This document shows, one piece after another, positions 18,416 to 26,289 of a stretch of DNA of 49,618 nt; the stretch's first letter is position 1; each line of letters starts with the position of its first letter. The position numbers and the translations under genes are program-made. The notes below the pieces were generated by a model. That model made no database searches and was not told the DNA's origin. It saw only the letters and a list, made by a program, of their open reading frames with translations. This DNA comes from Chloroflexota bacterium (GTDB lineage Bacteria > Chloroflexota > Chloroflexia > Chloroflexales > Chloroflexaceae), in assembly GCA_030550625.1 (NCBI GenBank), contig JAUQOZ010000117.1, positions 1 to 49,618 on the forward strand. Direction: 5' to 3'.

Positions 18416-20152
18416 CTAATCGGCGGCAACTGGATGTGCTTCCGGCAGCGGATGCCATTCGCGAATTTGGTCAATCCGCGTGCCCATGGCCGCGTTCTCT
18501 TCGGCTTCCGTCATGATTTCCACCAGCGCCGGCAAGCGCCGGTGATTGCTCTCGCGAACGGCCCACTCGAGCGCTGGGCGAATCTGATCGGGGGTGGTGA
18601 CGCGCGTCGCGAGCGCTCCCATCGCTTCCATCACTTTGCAGTGATCGATGCCATACGTCGTGCCTTGTTCGGTCTCGTACCCCAGCTTCACTTCGTAATT
18701 CATCTGGTACGGGAGTTCAGCCATGCGGATTAATCCCATGTAGGTGTTATTGATCATCACCAGTACGAATGGAACCCGGTATTGCACTGCGACTGCCACT
18801 TCTTCCATCAAAAATTGGAACGAGTAGTCGCCGACTACGCCGACCACTTGTTGGTCAGGGCGGGCTAATTTGACGCCGGTGCAGGCGCTGACTTCCCATC
18901 CGAGCGGGCCGGCTTGCCCGCAGACCATGTAGTGGCGCGGTTTGTAGGTCTTTTGGAATTGACCAGACCAGATTTGGTAGAGCCCGATTGCAGTAACGAA
19001 GATGGTGTCGCGATCAAAATACTCGTTCAACTCGCGGAAGACGCGCGGCGCTTTGATCGGGATGTCGTCGAAATCGTCGCGCCGTTGCAGCGTTTGTTTC
19101 AGATGTTCGACTCGTTCTGTCCACACCGAAGGCTGGCGCGGCGGTGTGACCGCTTGCGCTGCGGCTAGCAAGCCTTGTAGGGCGAGTTTGGCATCGCCAA
19201 CGATGCCGAGATCAGGTGGGAAGACCTTGCCGATTTGAGTTGGCTCAATGTCGATGTGGATGAATGTGCGGTCGCCGCGGTAGACATCGAGCTGGCCAGT
19301 GTGGCGGTCGGCGAAACGCGCGCCGATTGCGAGCACGCAATCGCTTTCCAGAAAGATGGCGTTGGCGAAGCGTTGCTGGGTTTGGATGCCGACAATGCCG
19401 GCATACAGCGGGTGGTCTTCGGGAATGGCGCCCTTGCCCATGAGTGTCGGTGAAACCGGAATCTGGAGGTACTCGGCAAGCGCTAGCAATTCGGGCGCAG
19501 CATTGGCCAAAATCACGCCGCCGCCGGGCATGAGGATGGGCCGCTTGGCTGTTAGCAGCAGCTCGATGGCGCGGCGGAGGGCTGGTTGTGGCGGCGCAGG
19601 GCGGTACACCGGCAGGGGCGTGTCGAGCGTAGGATCGTACTCAATCGTTTGCTTTTGCACGTCAACTGGCAGGTCAATCAGCACCGGGCCGGGCCGTCCT
19701 TCGCGCGCAATCTGAAAGGCGCGGCGGAACACCCACGGCATCTGCGCTGCTTCTTTCACTTGCACTGCCCACTTGGTCACCGGTTTGGCAATCTCGACGA
19801 TATCCACTGCCTGAAAGGCTTCTTTGTGCAGCGCATCGCTGCGCGCTTGGCCGGTAATGCAGATGATTGGGATTGAATCGGCCATTGCAGTGTAGAGACC
19901 AGTGATCATATTGGTGCCGGCTGGCCCGCTGGTGCCCGCACAAATCCCGACATCGCCAGTGGCGCGCGCATAACCGTCGGCGGCGTGCGTGCCCCCTTCT
20001 TCGTGGCGCACGATGAGGTGCTTGATCTGCGTGCTCTTGCGCAGCGCATCGTAGAACGGCAAGATGGCCGCTCCCGGCACGCCGAAGATGTAACGCACGC
20101 CTTCGCTCTCTAACACCTTGATGACCGCATCCATCACATTCATGCGTGGCAT
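18416..20152 (-). CDS. gcl: Glyoxylate carboligase (tartronate-semialdehyde synthase)
   Basis: The 578-residue ThDP enzyme joins two glyoxylates into tartronate semialdehyde and CO2. It matches E. coli Gcl without gaps through the first 52 residues and through FGVPGAAI, GTSGPAGT, ADSIPIICITGQA, HKEAFQAVDIVEIAKPV, GRPGPVLIDLPVDVQ, HIDIEPTQIG and NCGQAGPLGW-like VCGQAGPLGW. The ThDP-binding block is GDYSFQF...NNTYMGLIR. The start at 20152 is set by GGAAGGA; upstream in-frame ATGs lack a ribosome site. Residue 51 is Glu (RHEEGG), whereas E. coli Gcl has Val51 in place of the usual ThDP Glu. Acetolactate synthase is less likely given glxR and hyi upstream on the same strand. A copy of the locus operator lies just upstream. 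Confidence 0.92.
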   Translation of the reverse strand: MPRMNVMDAVIKVLESEGVRYIFGVPGAAILPFYDALRKSTQIKHLIVRHEEGGTHAADGYARATGDVGICAGTSGPAGTNMITGLYTAMADSIPIICITGQARSDALHKEAFQAVDIVEIAKPVTKWAVQVKEAAQMPWVFRRAFQIAREGRPGPVLIDLPVDVQKQTIEYDPTLDTPLPVYRPAPPQPALRRAIELLLTAKRPILMPGGGVILANAAPELLALAEYLQIPVSPTLMGKGAIPEDHPLYAGIVGIQTQQRFANAIFLESDCVLAIGARFADRHTGQLDVYRGDRTFIHIDIEPTQIGKVFPPDLGIVGDAKLALQGLLAAAQAVTPPRQPSVWTERVEHLKQTLQRRDDFDDIPIKAPRVFRELNEYFDRDTIFVTAIGLYQIWSGQFQKTYKPRHYMVCGQAGPLGWEVSACTGVKLARPDQQVVGVVGDYSFQFLMEEVAVAVQYRVPFVLVMINNTYMGLIRMAELPYQMNYEVKLGYETEQGTTYGIDHCKVMEAMGALATRVTTPDQIRPALEWAVRESNHRRLPALVEIMTEAEENAAMGTRIDQIREWHPLPEAHPVAAD

Positions 20153-20162
20153 AGGATATTCC

Positions 20163-20190
20163 TTCCGTATTATGGAATTGCTTTCCATTA
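20163..20190 (-). promoter_or_regulatory. Operator copy 1 of the glyoxylate locus (before gcl)
   Basis: On the minus strand, TAATGGAA and ATACGGAA are separated by 12 bases (20-bp period). Within it, TGGAAAGCAATTCCA is a 15-bp palindrome close to the IclR box TGGAAATNATTTCCA, and it overlaps a second, TTCCATAATACGGAA. The site ends 10 bases before the gcl ATG, abutting the ribosome site. Confidence 0.7.
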
Positions 20191-20208
20191 AACAGAGACA
20201 AAAAAAGA

Positions 20209-21081
20209 TCAACCGTGCTGCCCAACGGTGAGCGCAAGCGCCGAGTGATCGAGATCGCCGTAACCCTGCTCGATCAACTGTTGGAAATGGCGGCTCGCGA
20301 GTTCGCTGAACGGCAGATGCAACTGGTATGCTGCGGCAGTGGCGTGAATGATGCCCATATCCTTCTGGTGCAGACGCACGCGGAATCCCGGTGTGAATTC
20401 GTGACGGGCCATCGTAGGGCCGCGGAGTTCGAGCACCCGGCTTTGCGCCAGCCCGCCACCCAGTACCCGCAATACGATCGCAGGGTCAATGCCGGCTGCC
20501 GTGCCCAGCGCCAGCGCTTCGGCAACGCCGGCAATCGTCACGGCGACTGCGATCTGGTTGCAGGCTTTCACCACTTGCCCCGCGCCGCTTGGCCCGCAGT
20601 GGGTGATGGTCTTGCCCATTGCGTGGAAGAGGGGCAAGGCGCGCTCGAAAGCTTCCGTGTCGCCGCCAACCATGATCGAGAGCGTGCCGGCGATAGCGCC
20701 TTTGTCGCCGCCGCTCACCGGCGCGTCGAGCATCGCTATGCCGCGCGCGTGCGCGGCGGCGGCCAGTTGGCGGGCCGTTTCCGGCGCGATGGTGCTCATA
20801 TCGATCAAAAGACTGCCGGCTGCCATGTGGTTGAGCAAGCCATCTGGCCCGTGTACCACTGCGGCCACATCAGGCCCGTCGGGCAGCATTGTGATCACGG
20901 CTTCGCTGTTCCGCGCCAGCGCCGCGAGCGATTCGGCAAGCCGCAGCCCTTCGCCAGCCAGTTCATCCATGGCCGCTCGCGACCGGTTCCAAACCGTGAC
21001 AGTAAAGCCGGCCCGGTGCAGGTTGCGCGCCATGGGTTTGCCCATTACGCCTAGCCCAATAAAACCTACTCGCTTGATCAT
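20209..21081 (-). CDS. glxR: 2-hydroxy-3-oxopropionate (tartronate semialdehyde) reductase
   Basis: The 290-residue beta-hydroxyacid dehydrogenase reduces tartronate semialdehyde to D-glycerate with NAD(P)H. The N-terminal Rossmann domain starts with GFIGLGVMGKPMARNL, and VWNRS suits NADP(H) binding. The substrate block is LDAPVSGGDKGAIAGTLSIMVGG, and the catalytic Lys lies in GPSGAGQVVKACNQ. The all-helical C-terminal domain includes KDMGIIHATA. Full length, no lesions. It begins 21 bases after hyi with AGGAGGGC upstream, and gcl follows on the same strand, so substrate supply and reduction are co-expressed. A 3-hydroxyisobutyrate dehydrogenase has the same fold, but the setting favours GlxR. 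Confidence 0.93.
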   Translation of the reverse strand: MIKRVGFIGLGVMGKPMARNLHRAGFTVTVWNRSRAAMDELAGEGLRLAESLAALARNSEAVITMLPDGPDVAAVVHGPDGLLNHMAAGSLLIDMSTIAPETARQLAAAAHARGIAMLDAPVSGGDKGAIAGTLSIMVGGDTEAFERALPLFHAMGKTITHCGPSGAGQVVKACNQIAVAVTIAGVAEALALGTAAGIDPAIVLRVLGGGLAQSRVLELRGPTMARHEFTPGFRVRLHQKDMGIIHATAAAYQLHLPFSELASRHFQQLIEQGYGDLDHSALALTVGQHG

Positions 21082-21102
21082 TGTGCCCTCCTCAGCGTGT
21101 GC

Positions 21103-21918
21103 TTATGCTTGCCAGCGCAACGTAGCCGGGTCGATCGGTTCGCGCCGGTTGGCCGGCAGCCAATCAAAGCAGGTTGCCAATTCGCCGCGCGGCACGAACT
21201 CTAACCCGATGTAGCCGGTATAACCACTCTCGGCGATTGCGCGGAAGATGAAGGGGAAGTGCAATTCGCCGGTGCCGGGTTGATGCCGGTCAGGCGCGTC
21301 GGCGACTTGTATGTGCCCGATCCGGCTGATATGCTGGCGAATGGTGCGGGTAATGTTGCCCTCCATCAACTGCATGTGATACACATCGTATTGGTAGCGC
21401 AGATTGGGCGCGCCAACCCGGTCGAGCAGCGCGAGCGTCTCGGCTGTGGTCGTCAGCAGATAGCCGGCATTTTCCCACGCATTGAGTGACTCGACGACGA
21501 CTTCAATCCCGGCTGCCGCTGCTTGCTCGCATACCCACGCCAGATTGTCGCCAACTCGCGCCAACTGCGTCTCGCGTGACTCGCCGGGCAGCAGCTTGCC
21601 CACCAGCGCATTCATCTTCCGGCACCCGATCTGGTGGGCGAAGGCGAGCGCTTGCGGTACCGCATCCCGCCATGCGTGCTGGCGATCAGGATGGTTCAGA
21701 AAGCCGCGTTCACCTTGGGCGAGATTGCCGGCAGGAAAATTGACCAGCGCGACCGCTAACCCAGCATCGCGGATAGAGCGGGCGAGCGCGGTCAGATCGA
21801 CGCCATCCGGCCACCAACATTCAATCGCGCCAAACCCCAAGCGGGCAGCGGTGTCAATGCGTGCGGGCCACGGTTGCTCGCGTAATGTGAGCGAAATGTT
21901 GAGGGCAAAGCGAAGCAT
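21103..21918 (-). CDS. hyi: Hydroxypyruvate isomerase
   Basis: The 271-residue TIM-barrel protein of the AP-endonuclease-2/xylose-isomerase-like family interconverts hydroxypyruvate and tartronate semialdehyde. It parallels E. coli Hyi along its length: MLRFALNISL, GFGAIECWWP, LVNFPAGNLAQGERG, MNALVGK, VESLNAW, RYQYDVYHMQLMEGN, IGHIQVADAPDRHQPGTGE and YIGLEFVPRG. Metal ligands of the family fall in the VESLN, YDVYH, HIQVAD and GLEF blocks. It is the first gene of the hyi-glxR-gcl unit, with its own strong promoter and operator, and diverges from glcD-glcE. Confidence 0.93.
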   Translation of the reverse strand: MLRFALNISLTLREQPWPARIDTAARLGFGAIECWWPDGVDLTALARSIRDAGLAVALVNFPAGNLAQGERGFLNHPDRQHAWRDAVPQALAFAHQIGCRKMNALVGKLLPGESRETQLARVGDNLAWVCEQAAAAGIEVVVESLNAWENAGYLLTTTAETLALLDRVGAPNLRYQYDVYHMQLMEGNITRTIRQHISRIGHIQVADAPDRHQPGTGELHFPFIFRAIAESGYTGYIGLEFVPRGELATCFDWLPANRREPIDPATLRWQA

Positions 21919-21927
21919 AGTCTTTCT

Positions 21928-21955
21928 TTCCGTATTATGAAATTTAATTCCGTAA
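21928..21955 (-). promoter_or_regulatory. Operator copy 2 of the glyoxylate locus (before hyi)
   Basis: On the minus strand, TTACGGAA and ATACGGAA are separated by 12 bases, the same 20-bp period as before gcl and glcD. The motif ends 9 bases before the hyi ATG and starts about 10 bases after the -10 box, so it covers the likely transcription start. Confidence 0.7.
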
Positions 21956-21965
21956 TGTGATACAC

Positions 21966-21994
21966 AGCATAGCCGAAGCGCGCGGCCTTGTCAA
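21966..21994 (-). promoter_or_regulatory. Promoter for hyi-glxR-gcl
   Basis: On the minus strand a perfect TTGACA (21989-21994) is followed after 17 bases by TATGCT (21966-21971). The predicted start falls at the edge of operator copy 2. Confidence 0.75.
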
Positions 21995-22438
21995 GAGGGA
22001 TCTTACCAGCATTTCGCAAGCGCCGGGGGGCGCGCCGGCGTGTGTGCGGATGCGCGTGAGCTGCGCTATGCCAGTCTAGGCCAGTCCTATCGCTCATCAG
22101 GATGCGCAACATGTTCCAGATCTGTGGCGCGAGGATAGTCTTTGGCAGCGCCAGTTCATCTGCCTTCCCAGCCCCTCTCCCGCATTGCCGCAGCGGTGAA
22201 GGTGATGCCAAGCGTTGCGTCATTCCAAGGCAGGAGTGGCTGTTTTGGTTGAGGGGCCGCTGTTTTGTTTGCCGCTGAAATGCGTGGATCGCGCGCTATG
22301 GTGAGCGGATGAGACCGTAAGCAACATACTGCGTGGAAGAGACTGCTCATACCGCTGTGCCAGACCTCTGCCCCAACCGTTGCTCTGATCGAGGGGCTGA
22401 ATGGATCGGGGCAAGTGCAGTCGAGCGAGTGATTGCTC
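21995..22438. other. Gene-free stretch between the divergent hyi and glcD promoters
   Basis: About 440 bases with no convincing gene, promoter or hairpin. Reading frames here lack ribosome sites and family motifs. It may hold activator sites, but none was recognised. Confidence 0.5.
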
Positions 22439-22468
22439 TTGACAAGCCGGCGCAAGATCGATTATGAT
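22439..22468 (+). promoter_or_regulatory. Promoter for glcD-glcE
   Basis: Perfect TTGACA at 22439-22444 and TATGAT at 22463-22468 with an 18-base spacer. Transcription would start near 22475, exactly where operator copy 3 begins. Confidence 0.75.
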
Positions 22469-22474
22469 TTCATT

Positions 22475-22502
22475 ATCAGGAATAATTTTCCACAATACGG
22501 AA
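22475..22502 (+). promoter_or_regulatory. Operator copy 3 of the glyoxylate locus (before glcD-glcE)
   Basis: ATCAGGAA and ATACGGAA are separated by 12 bases, the same 20-bp period as the hyi and gcl sites. AGGAATAATTTTCCA is a near-palindrome. It covers about +1 to +28 of the transcript and ends 7 bases before the ATG. Confidence 0.7.
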
Positions 22503-22509
22503 GAAAACG

Positions 22510-25362
22510 ATGAATATCGCCGATCTTGCTGCTGCCTTGCGCCGGTTGTTGGGCGCCGAACAGGTGATAGACGATCCGGCGCGTTTAGCGCCCTACCGTC
22601 ACGACTGGATTCCGGGTGATTATCGTCTGCCTGATCTGGTTGTGATCCCAACCGATCCGGCCCGCATCCCGCTGATTGTGCAACTTGCCCGGCAGGCCGG
22701 CATACCAATAGTTGCCCGTGGCGCCGGCACCGGTCTGGCTGGCGGCGCGCGCCCGCTGCACGGCGGCGTCGTGATTGATATGACCCGCTTAGATGCGATC
22801 GAGCAGATCGATCTACCCAACCGGCAGGCATTGGTGCAGGCCGGGATGGTGACGTACCAGCTTAGCGCGGCGCTCGCCGAACATGGCTGGTTTTACGCTC
22901 CTGATCCGGCATCGTGGCGCATGTGTACCATTGGCGGCAATATTGCCAACAACAGCGGCGGGCCACGCTGTTTGAAGTATGGGGTGACGGCCAATCACGT
23001 GGCGGCGGTAGAAGTAACGTTGGCTGATGGCCGCCAAACGTGGCTTGGCGATGGTACTACGACGTTTGCGTGGCATGGTTATGATCTGATCGGGCTGTTG
23101 GTCGGTTCAGAAGGGACGTTCGGGATTGTCAGCCGGGCCATCGTGCGCTTGACCCGCGCCGCAGAGGCGCATCGGGTGGCAATGGCGCTGTTCCCTGATC
23201 CGGTCGCGGCTTGCGCTGCGGTCAGCGCTATCTTGGCGGCTGGTTATCTGCCGGCAGCGCTTGAAGTGATGGATGCCACAACAATGTTGGCGGTCAATCG
23301 CGCGCAGGGGGCTGATTTGCCGGCAGAAGCCGGCGCGGCGCTGATCATCGAGATTGATGGGGTGAGAGAAGGGCTTGACGAAACGATGGCCGAGATCTGC
23401 GCGTTGTGCCAAGCGCACGGCGCATTTCAATTGCGCACGGCGGCTACTCCTGCCGAGCAAGAACGGCTCTGGTCGGCGCGACGCAGCGCATTTGCCTCCT
23501 TTCACACCATCGCTCCATCGTTCTACTTGGTTGATACGGTCGTGCCGCGCACCCGCTTGCCGGCAATGATGGCCCACGTCCAGCGGCTGAGCGCGGCGTA
23601 CCAGATGCCAGTGGCCAATGTGTTTCACGCTGGCGATGGCAATCTGCATCCGCTCGTGCTGTACGATCCCTCTGATCCTGATCAGGTTGCGAAAGCGCAT
23701 GCGCTAACCGCTGAGGTGTTGGATCTCAGTATTGCCGAGGGCGGCGCAGTCAGCGGCGAGCATGGGATTGGGATCGAAAAGCGCGACTTTTTGGCGCGTT
23801 TGTTTGGGCGAGATGAACTCGCAGCGCAGGCGCTCGTCTATGCGGTGTTTAACCCTGATCGCATCCTCAATCCGGGCAAGGTGTTTCCGGTCGCGATCGA
23901 TCCGTTGGCGTTGGCTGCCGAGCGCGCGGCGCAGTTGCAAGCGCCGGCCTCATCGGCGCCGTGGGATGATCTTGTGCGCCAACTGGTCGCGATCGTTGGC
24001 GCTGACTTTGTCCTCACCGGCGCTGCGGCGGGATCGTATGCCGTGCAGGATCAGGCGCCGCGTTGCGTCGTGCTGCCGGGCGATACGGAAGCATTAGCCG
24101 CTGTCATGGCGGCCTGCTATCAGGCGCGCGTTCATGTGGTTCCGTGGGGCGGCGGAACCCAGCAAGCGATTGGTCCGCTGGTTGAGCAACCAGAAGTGGT
24201 TGTCGTCACCCGCCGGCTGAATCGTGTGCTCAAGTATGAGCCGGATGATTTGACGATCGGCGTAGAAGCCGGCATGACCGTGGCCGAATTGCAGACGTTG
24301 CTGGCTGCGCATGGCCAGTGTTTCCCCCTCGAAGCGGCAGCAAGCGAACGGGCGACAGTAGGCGGGGTAGTGGCCACGGCTGCGAGCGGGCCGCGTAGCT
24401 TGGGCTATGGTACATTGCGCGATCTGGTGCTTGGTCTCACTGTGGTCCAAGTCGATGGCACGATCATCCGCTTGGGCGGTCAAGTGGTGAAAAATGTGAG
24501 CGGCTACGATCTGGTCAAACTCTTCACCGGCAGTTATGGAACGCTAGGTGTGATCACGGAAGTGCGCATGCGCACCTTCCCGCAACCGCCTGCAACGGTG
24601 ACATTGGCCGCCGGTTTTGCCGATCAAGCGGCGATGGCTGCTGCGCTAACGGCAATTGCTGCGACGCAGCTCTGCCCGGCAGCGGTTGAGGTCTACGATG
24701 CCGCGATGCAGATCGAACCACGCCTCGCTGGAGCAATGGTGGTTGTAGTGCGATACGAAGGCCATCCAGCCGCCTGCGCACGGGCCGTCGCCGAGCTGCG
24801 CGCGCTCGCGCTTGCGCATGGCGCAACCGCTGTATATGCCGAGAGCGGCTCGCAACAGGAACAGTACTGGCGTCCGGCGTTGCAATTAGCCGCTCTGCCG
24901 CACGATCATAGCGCATGGCCCATCCGTATGGCGGTCTTGCCCGAACAGTTTGCAACAGCGTTTGCCGATCTCCAGCAATGCGCTGCCCGCTACCGCATCA
25001 CCGCAACGCTAGGCGGGCGACCGTATCACGGTCTGGTGTATGGACATCTCTCCGGCGATCCCGCTCAGATTGGTCTCATGCTGGCAGAAGTTGCGGGTCG
25101 CTGGCCGCACACGCAAATCCTGTCTGGTTTCTTGCCGCCAGAGCAGGAACCGTTGCGTTGGGGGCAAGCGTCTACGCCCATCATCGCCGAACTCAGCGCG
25201 CGTCTGAAACGGGCCTTCGATCCTTACGACCGGCTCAACCGGCGGCGCTGGCCGTACAACGTTGATGATGAGCCACCGATAATGAGTGCTAGCGTCGCCC
25301 AGCGCAATGAGGGCATTCAACCTTTTGCAGAGCCTTACTGCCGGCTGGCGCCCAACACTTGA
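22510..25362 (+). CDS. Glycolate oxidase GlcD-GlcE fusion (FAD-linked)
   Basis: The 950-residue protein joins two FAD-binding type-4 oxidases. Residues 1-465 are GlcD-like: VARGAGTGLAGGARP and TIGGNIANNSGGPRCLKYGVT for FAD, then NVFHAGDGNLHP and GGAVSGEHGIGIEKRDFL for the active site, ending RILNPGKVFP. Residues 485-920 are GlcE-like: VPWGGGTQQAIGP, ASERATVGGVVATAASGPRSLGYGTLRDLVLG, then NVSGYDLVKLFTGSYGTLGVITEV. In E. coli these are separate subunits that, with iron-sulfur GlcF, oxidise glycolate to glyoxylate at the membrane. No GlcF gene is in the window. The setting (gcl, glxR, hyi, shared operator) points to glycolate; D-lactate is the main alternative. The last 28 bases overlap the convergent hydrolase gene. 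Confidence 0.88.
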   Translation: MNIADLAAALRRLLGAEQVIDDPARLAPYRHDWIPGDYRLPDLVVIPTDPARIPLIVQLARQAGIPIVARGAGTGLAGGARPLHGGVVIDMTRLDAIEQIDLPNRQALVQAGMVTYQLSAALAEHGWFYAPDPASWRMCTIGGNIANNSGGPRCLKYGVTANHVAAVEVTLADGRQTWLGDGTTTFAWHGYDLIGLLVGSEGTFGIVSRAIVRLTRAAEAHRVAMALFPDPVAACAAVSAILAAGYLPAALEVMDATTMLAVNRAQGADLPAEAGAALIIEIDGVREGLDETMAEICALCQAHGAFQLRTAATPAEQERLWSARRSAFASFHTIAPSFYLVDTVVPRTRLPAMMAHVQRLSAAYQMPVANVFHAGDGNLHPLVLYDPSDPDQVAKAHALTAEVLDLSIAEGGAVSGEHGIGIEKRDFLARLFGRDELAAQALVYAVFNPDRILNPGKVFPVAIDPLALAAERAAQLQAPASSAPWDDLVRQLVAIVGADFVLTGAAAGSYAVQDQAPRCVVLPGDTEALAAVMAACYQARVHVVPWGGGTQQAIGPLVEQPEVVVVTRRLNRVLKYEPDDLTIGVEAGMTVAELQTLLAAHGQCFPLEAAASERATVGGVVATAASGPRSLGYGTLRDLVLGLTVVQVDGTIIRLGGQVVKNVSGYDLVKLFTGSYGTLGVITEVRMRTFPQPPATVTLAAGFADQAAMAAALTAIAATQLCPAAVEVYDAAMQIEPRLAGAMVVVVRYEGHPAACARAVAELRALALAHGATAVYAESGSQQEQYWRPALQLAALPHDHSAWPIRMAVLPEQFATAFADLQQCAARYRITATLGGRPYHGLVYGHLSGDPAQIGLMLAEVAGRWPHTQILSGFLPPEQEPLRWGQASTPIIAELSARLKRAFDPYDRLNRRRWPYNVDDEPPIMSASVAQRNEGIQPFAEPYCRLAPNT

Positions 25363-26192
25363 TCAATGGCCTCTTGATAAACACGGAAGTATATCGAATC
25401 GACGTGCCTACCGCCTTCCAGCCGGTAGAACGAGAGCGGTGCAGTGACTTCGGCGGCCAGTTGTTCGCCGTCGGCAAACGGTATGACGTTATCATTCGTG
25501 CCATGGAAGATCACGACTGGGCAGCGCACTTGACCGATCCAGCTATACGAGCGCAACGGATATTTGAGCAAAAAACTCGGCGCCCATGGAAAGCGGCGGC
25601 GGGCAATCGCTTCGATACTGTAATATGGGCTTTCTAGAATGAGCAGGCGTGGTTGGTGATTGGCCGCTAACCATGAAGCGAACCCGCTGCCCAGCGAGCT
25701 GCCATAGAGCACAATTTGCGTTTCAGGGTAGCGTTCCATCACCCAAGCATAGACCGCTGCCGCATCGGCGAGCAGTTGCGCTTCGCTGCTGATGGCGCCG
25801 GTGCTGAGGCCATAGCCGCGGTAATCGGCCATCACCACATCGTAACCGCGTTCGATCAAATGGGGCGCTACGACCTTGGCAATTTGGACATTACCACCAT
25901 TACCGTGAAAATAGAGCACGACACCGCGTGGATCAGCGGTGCGGAACCATAAGGTGTGCAATTCAGCGCCTTCAACCGGAATAAAAAACTCTTCGTGCGG
26001 CAGGTCAAAGGTGTAGCGGGAGCCGGGAGGTAACCGTTCGGGAAAAAAGAGCAACCGTTCTTGCACCAGATACATCCCGATGCACAAGGTTCCATAGAAC
26101 ACTACCACCGTCACAATTAGGTATTGCAACGCGGTCAGCACGAACGAACGCCTCTGCTGAAATGCTGGAAGAGAGTGTTGCGGCGCAGCCAT
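25335..26192 (-). CDS. Membrane-anchored alpha/beta hydrolase (ABHD13/Bem46-like)
   Basis: The 285-residue protein starts at the ATG at 26192, preceded by GAGAGGA; an upstream extension is rejected. One hydrophobic helix at about 17-41 anchors it, followed by ERLLFFPERLPPGSRY, typical of the Bem46/ABHD13 group. The hydrolase core has the oxyanion block YFHGNGGN, nucleophile elbow GSSLGSG (Ser), acid IFHGTNDNVIP (Asp) and the His of GGRHVD, so the triad is complete. The substrate is unknown; esters or peptidase-like roles have been suggested for relatives. It converges on and overlaps glcD-glcE by 28 bases. A palindrome lies upstream. Confidence 0.88.
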   Translation of the reverse strand: MAAPQHSLPAFQQRRSFVLTALQYLIVTVVVFYGTLCIGMYLVQERLLFFPERLPPGSRYTFDLPHEEFFIPVEGAELHTLWFRTADPRGVVLYFHGNGGNVQIAKVVAPHLIERGYDVVMADYRGYGLSTGAISSEAQLLADAAAVYAWVMERYPETQIVLYGSSLGSGFASWLAANHQPRLLILESPYYSIEAIARRRFPWAPSFLLKYPLRSYSWIGQVRCPVVIFHGTNDNVIPFADGEQLAAEVTAPLSFYRLEGGRHVDSIYFRVYQEAIDQVLGASRQ

Positions 26193-26210
26193 GACCCATT
26201 CCTCTCTGTA

Positions 26211-26232
26211 GCGCCGCACGGATGTGCGGCGC
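26211..26232. repeat. Palindromic intergenic repeat
   Basis: GCGCCGCAC-GGAT-GTGCGGCGC, perfect 9-bp arms, lies between two minus-strand genes. It is related in core sequence (GCCGCAC/GTGCGGC) to the hairpin at 296-315 and may terminate or attenuate. Confidence 0.6.
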
Positions 26233-26289
26233 CAACTGTCGGGTTTTTCGAGACCGTTGCAGTCCATGCGGCGCCGCCATCTGTTCCCA

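Noticed and set aside
18416-20152. Acetolactate synthase as the identity of the ThDP enzyme
   Set aside because: Residue-by-residue similarity to E. coli Gcl over many blocks and the glxR, hyi and glcD neighbours outweigh the presence of Glu51.
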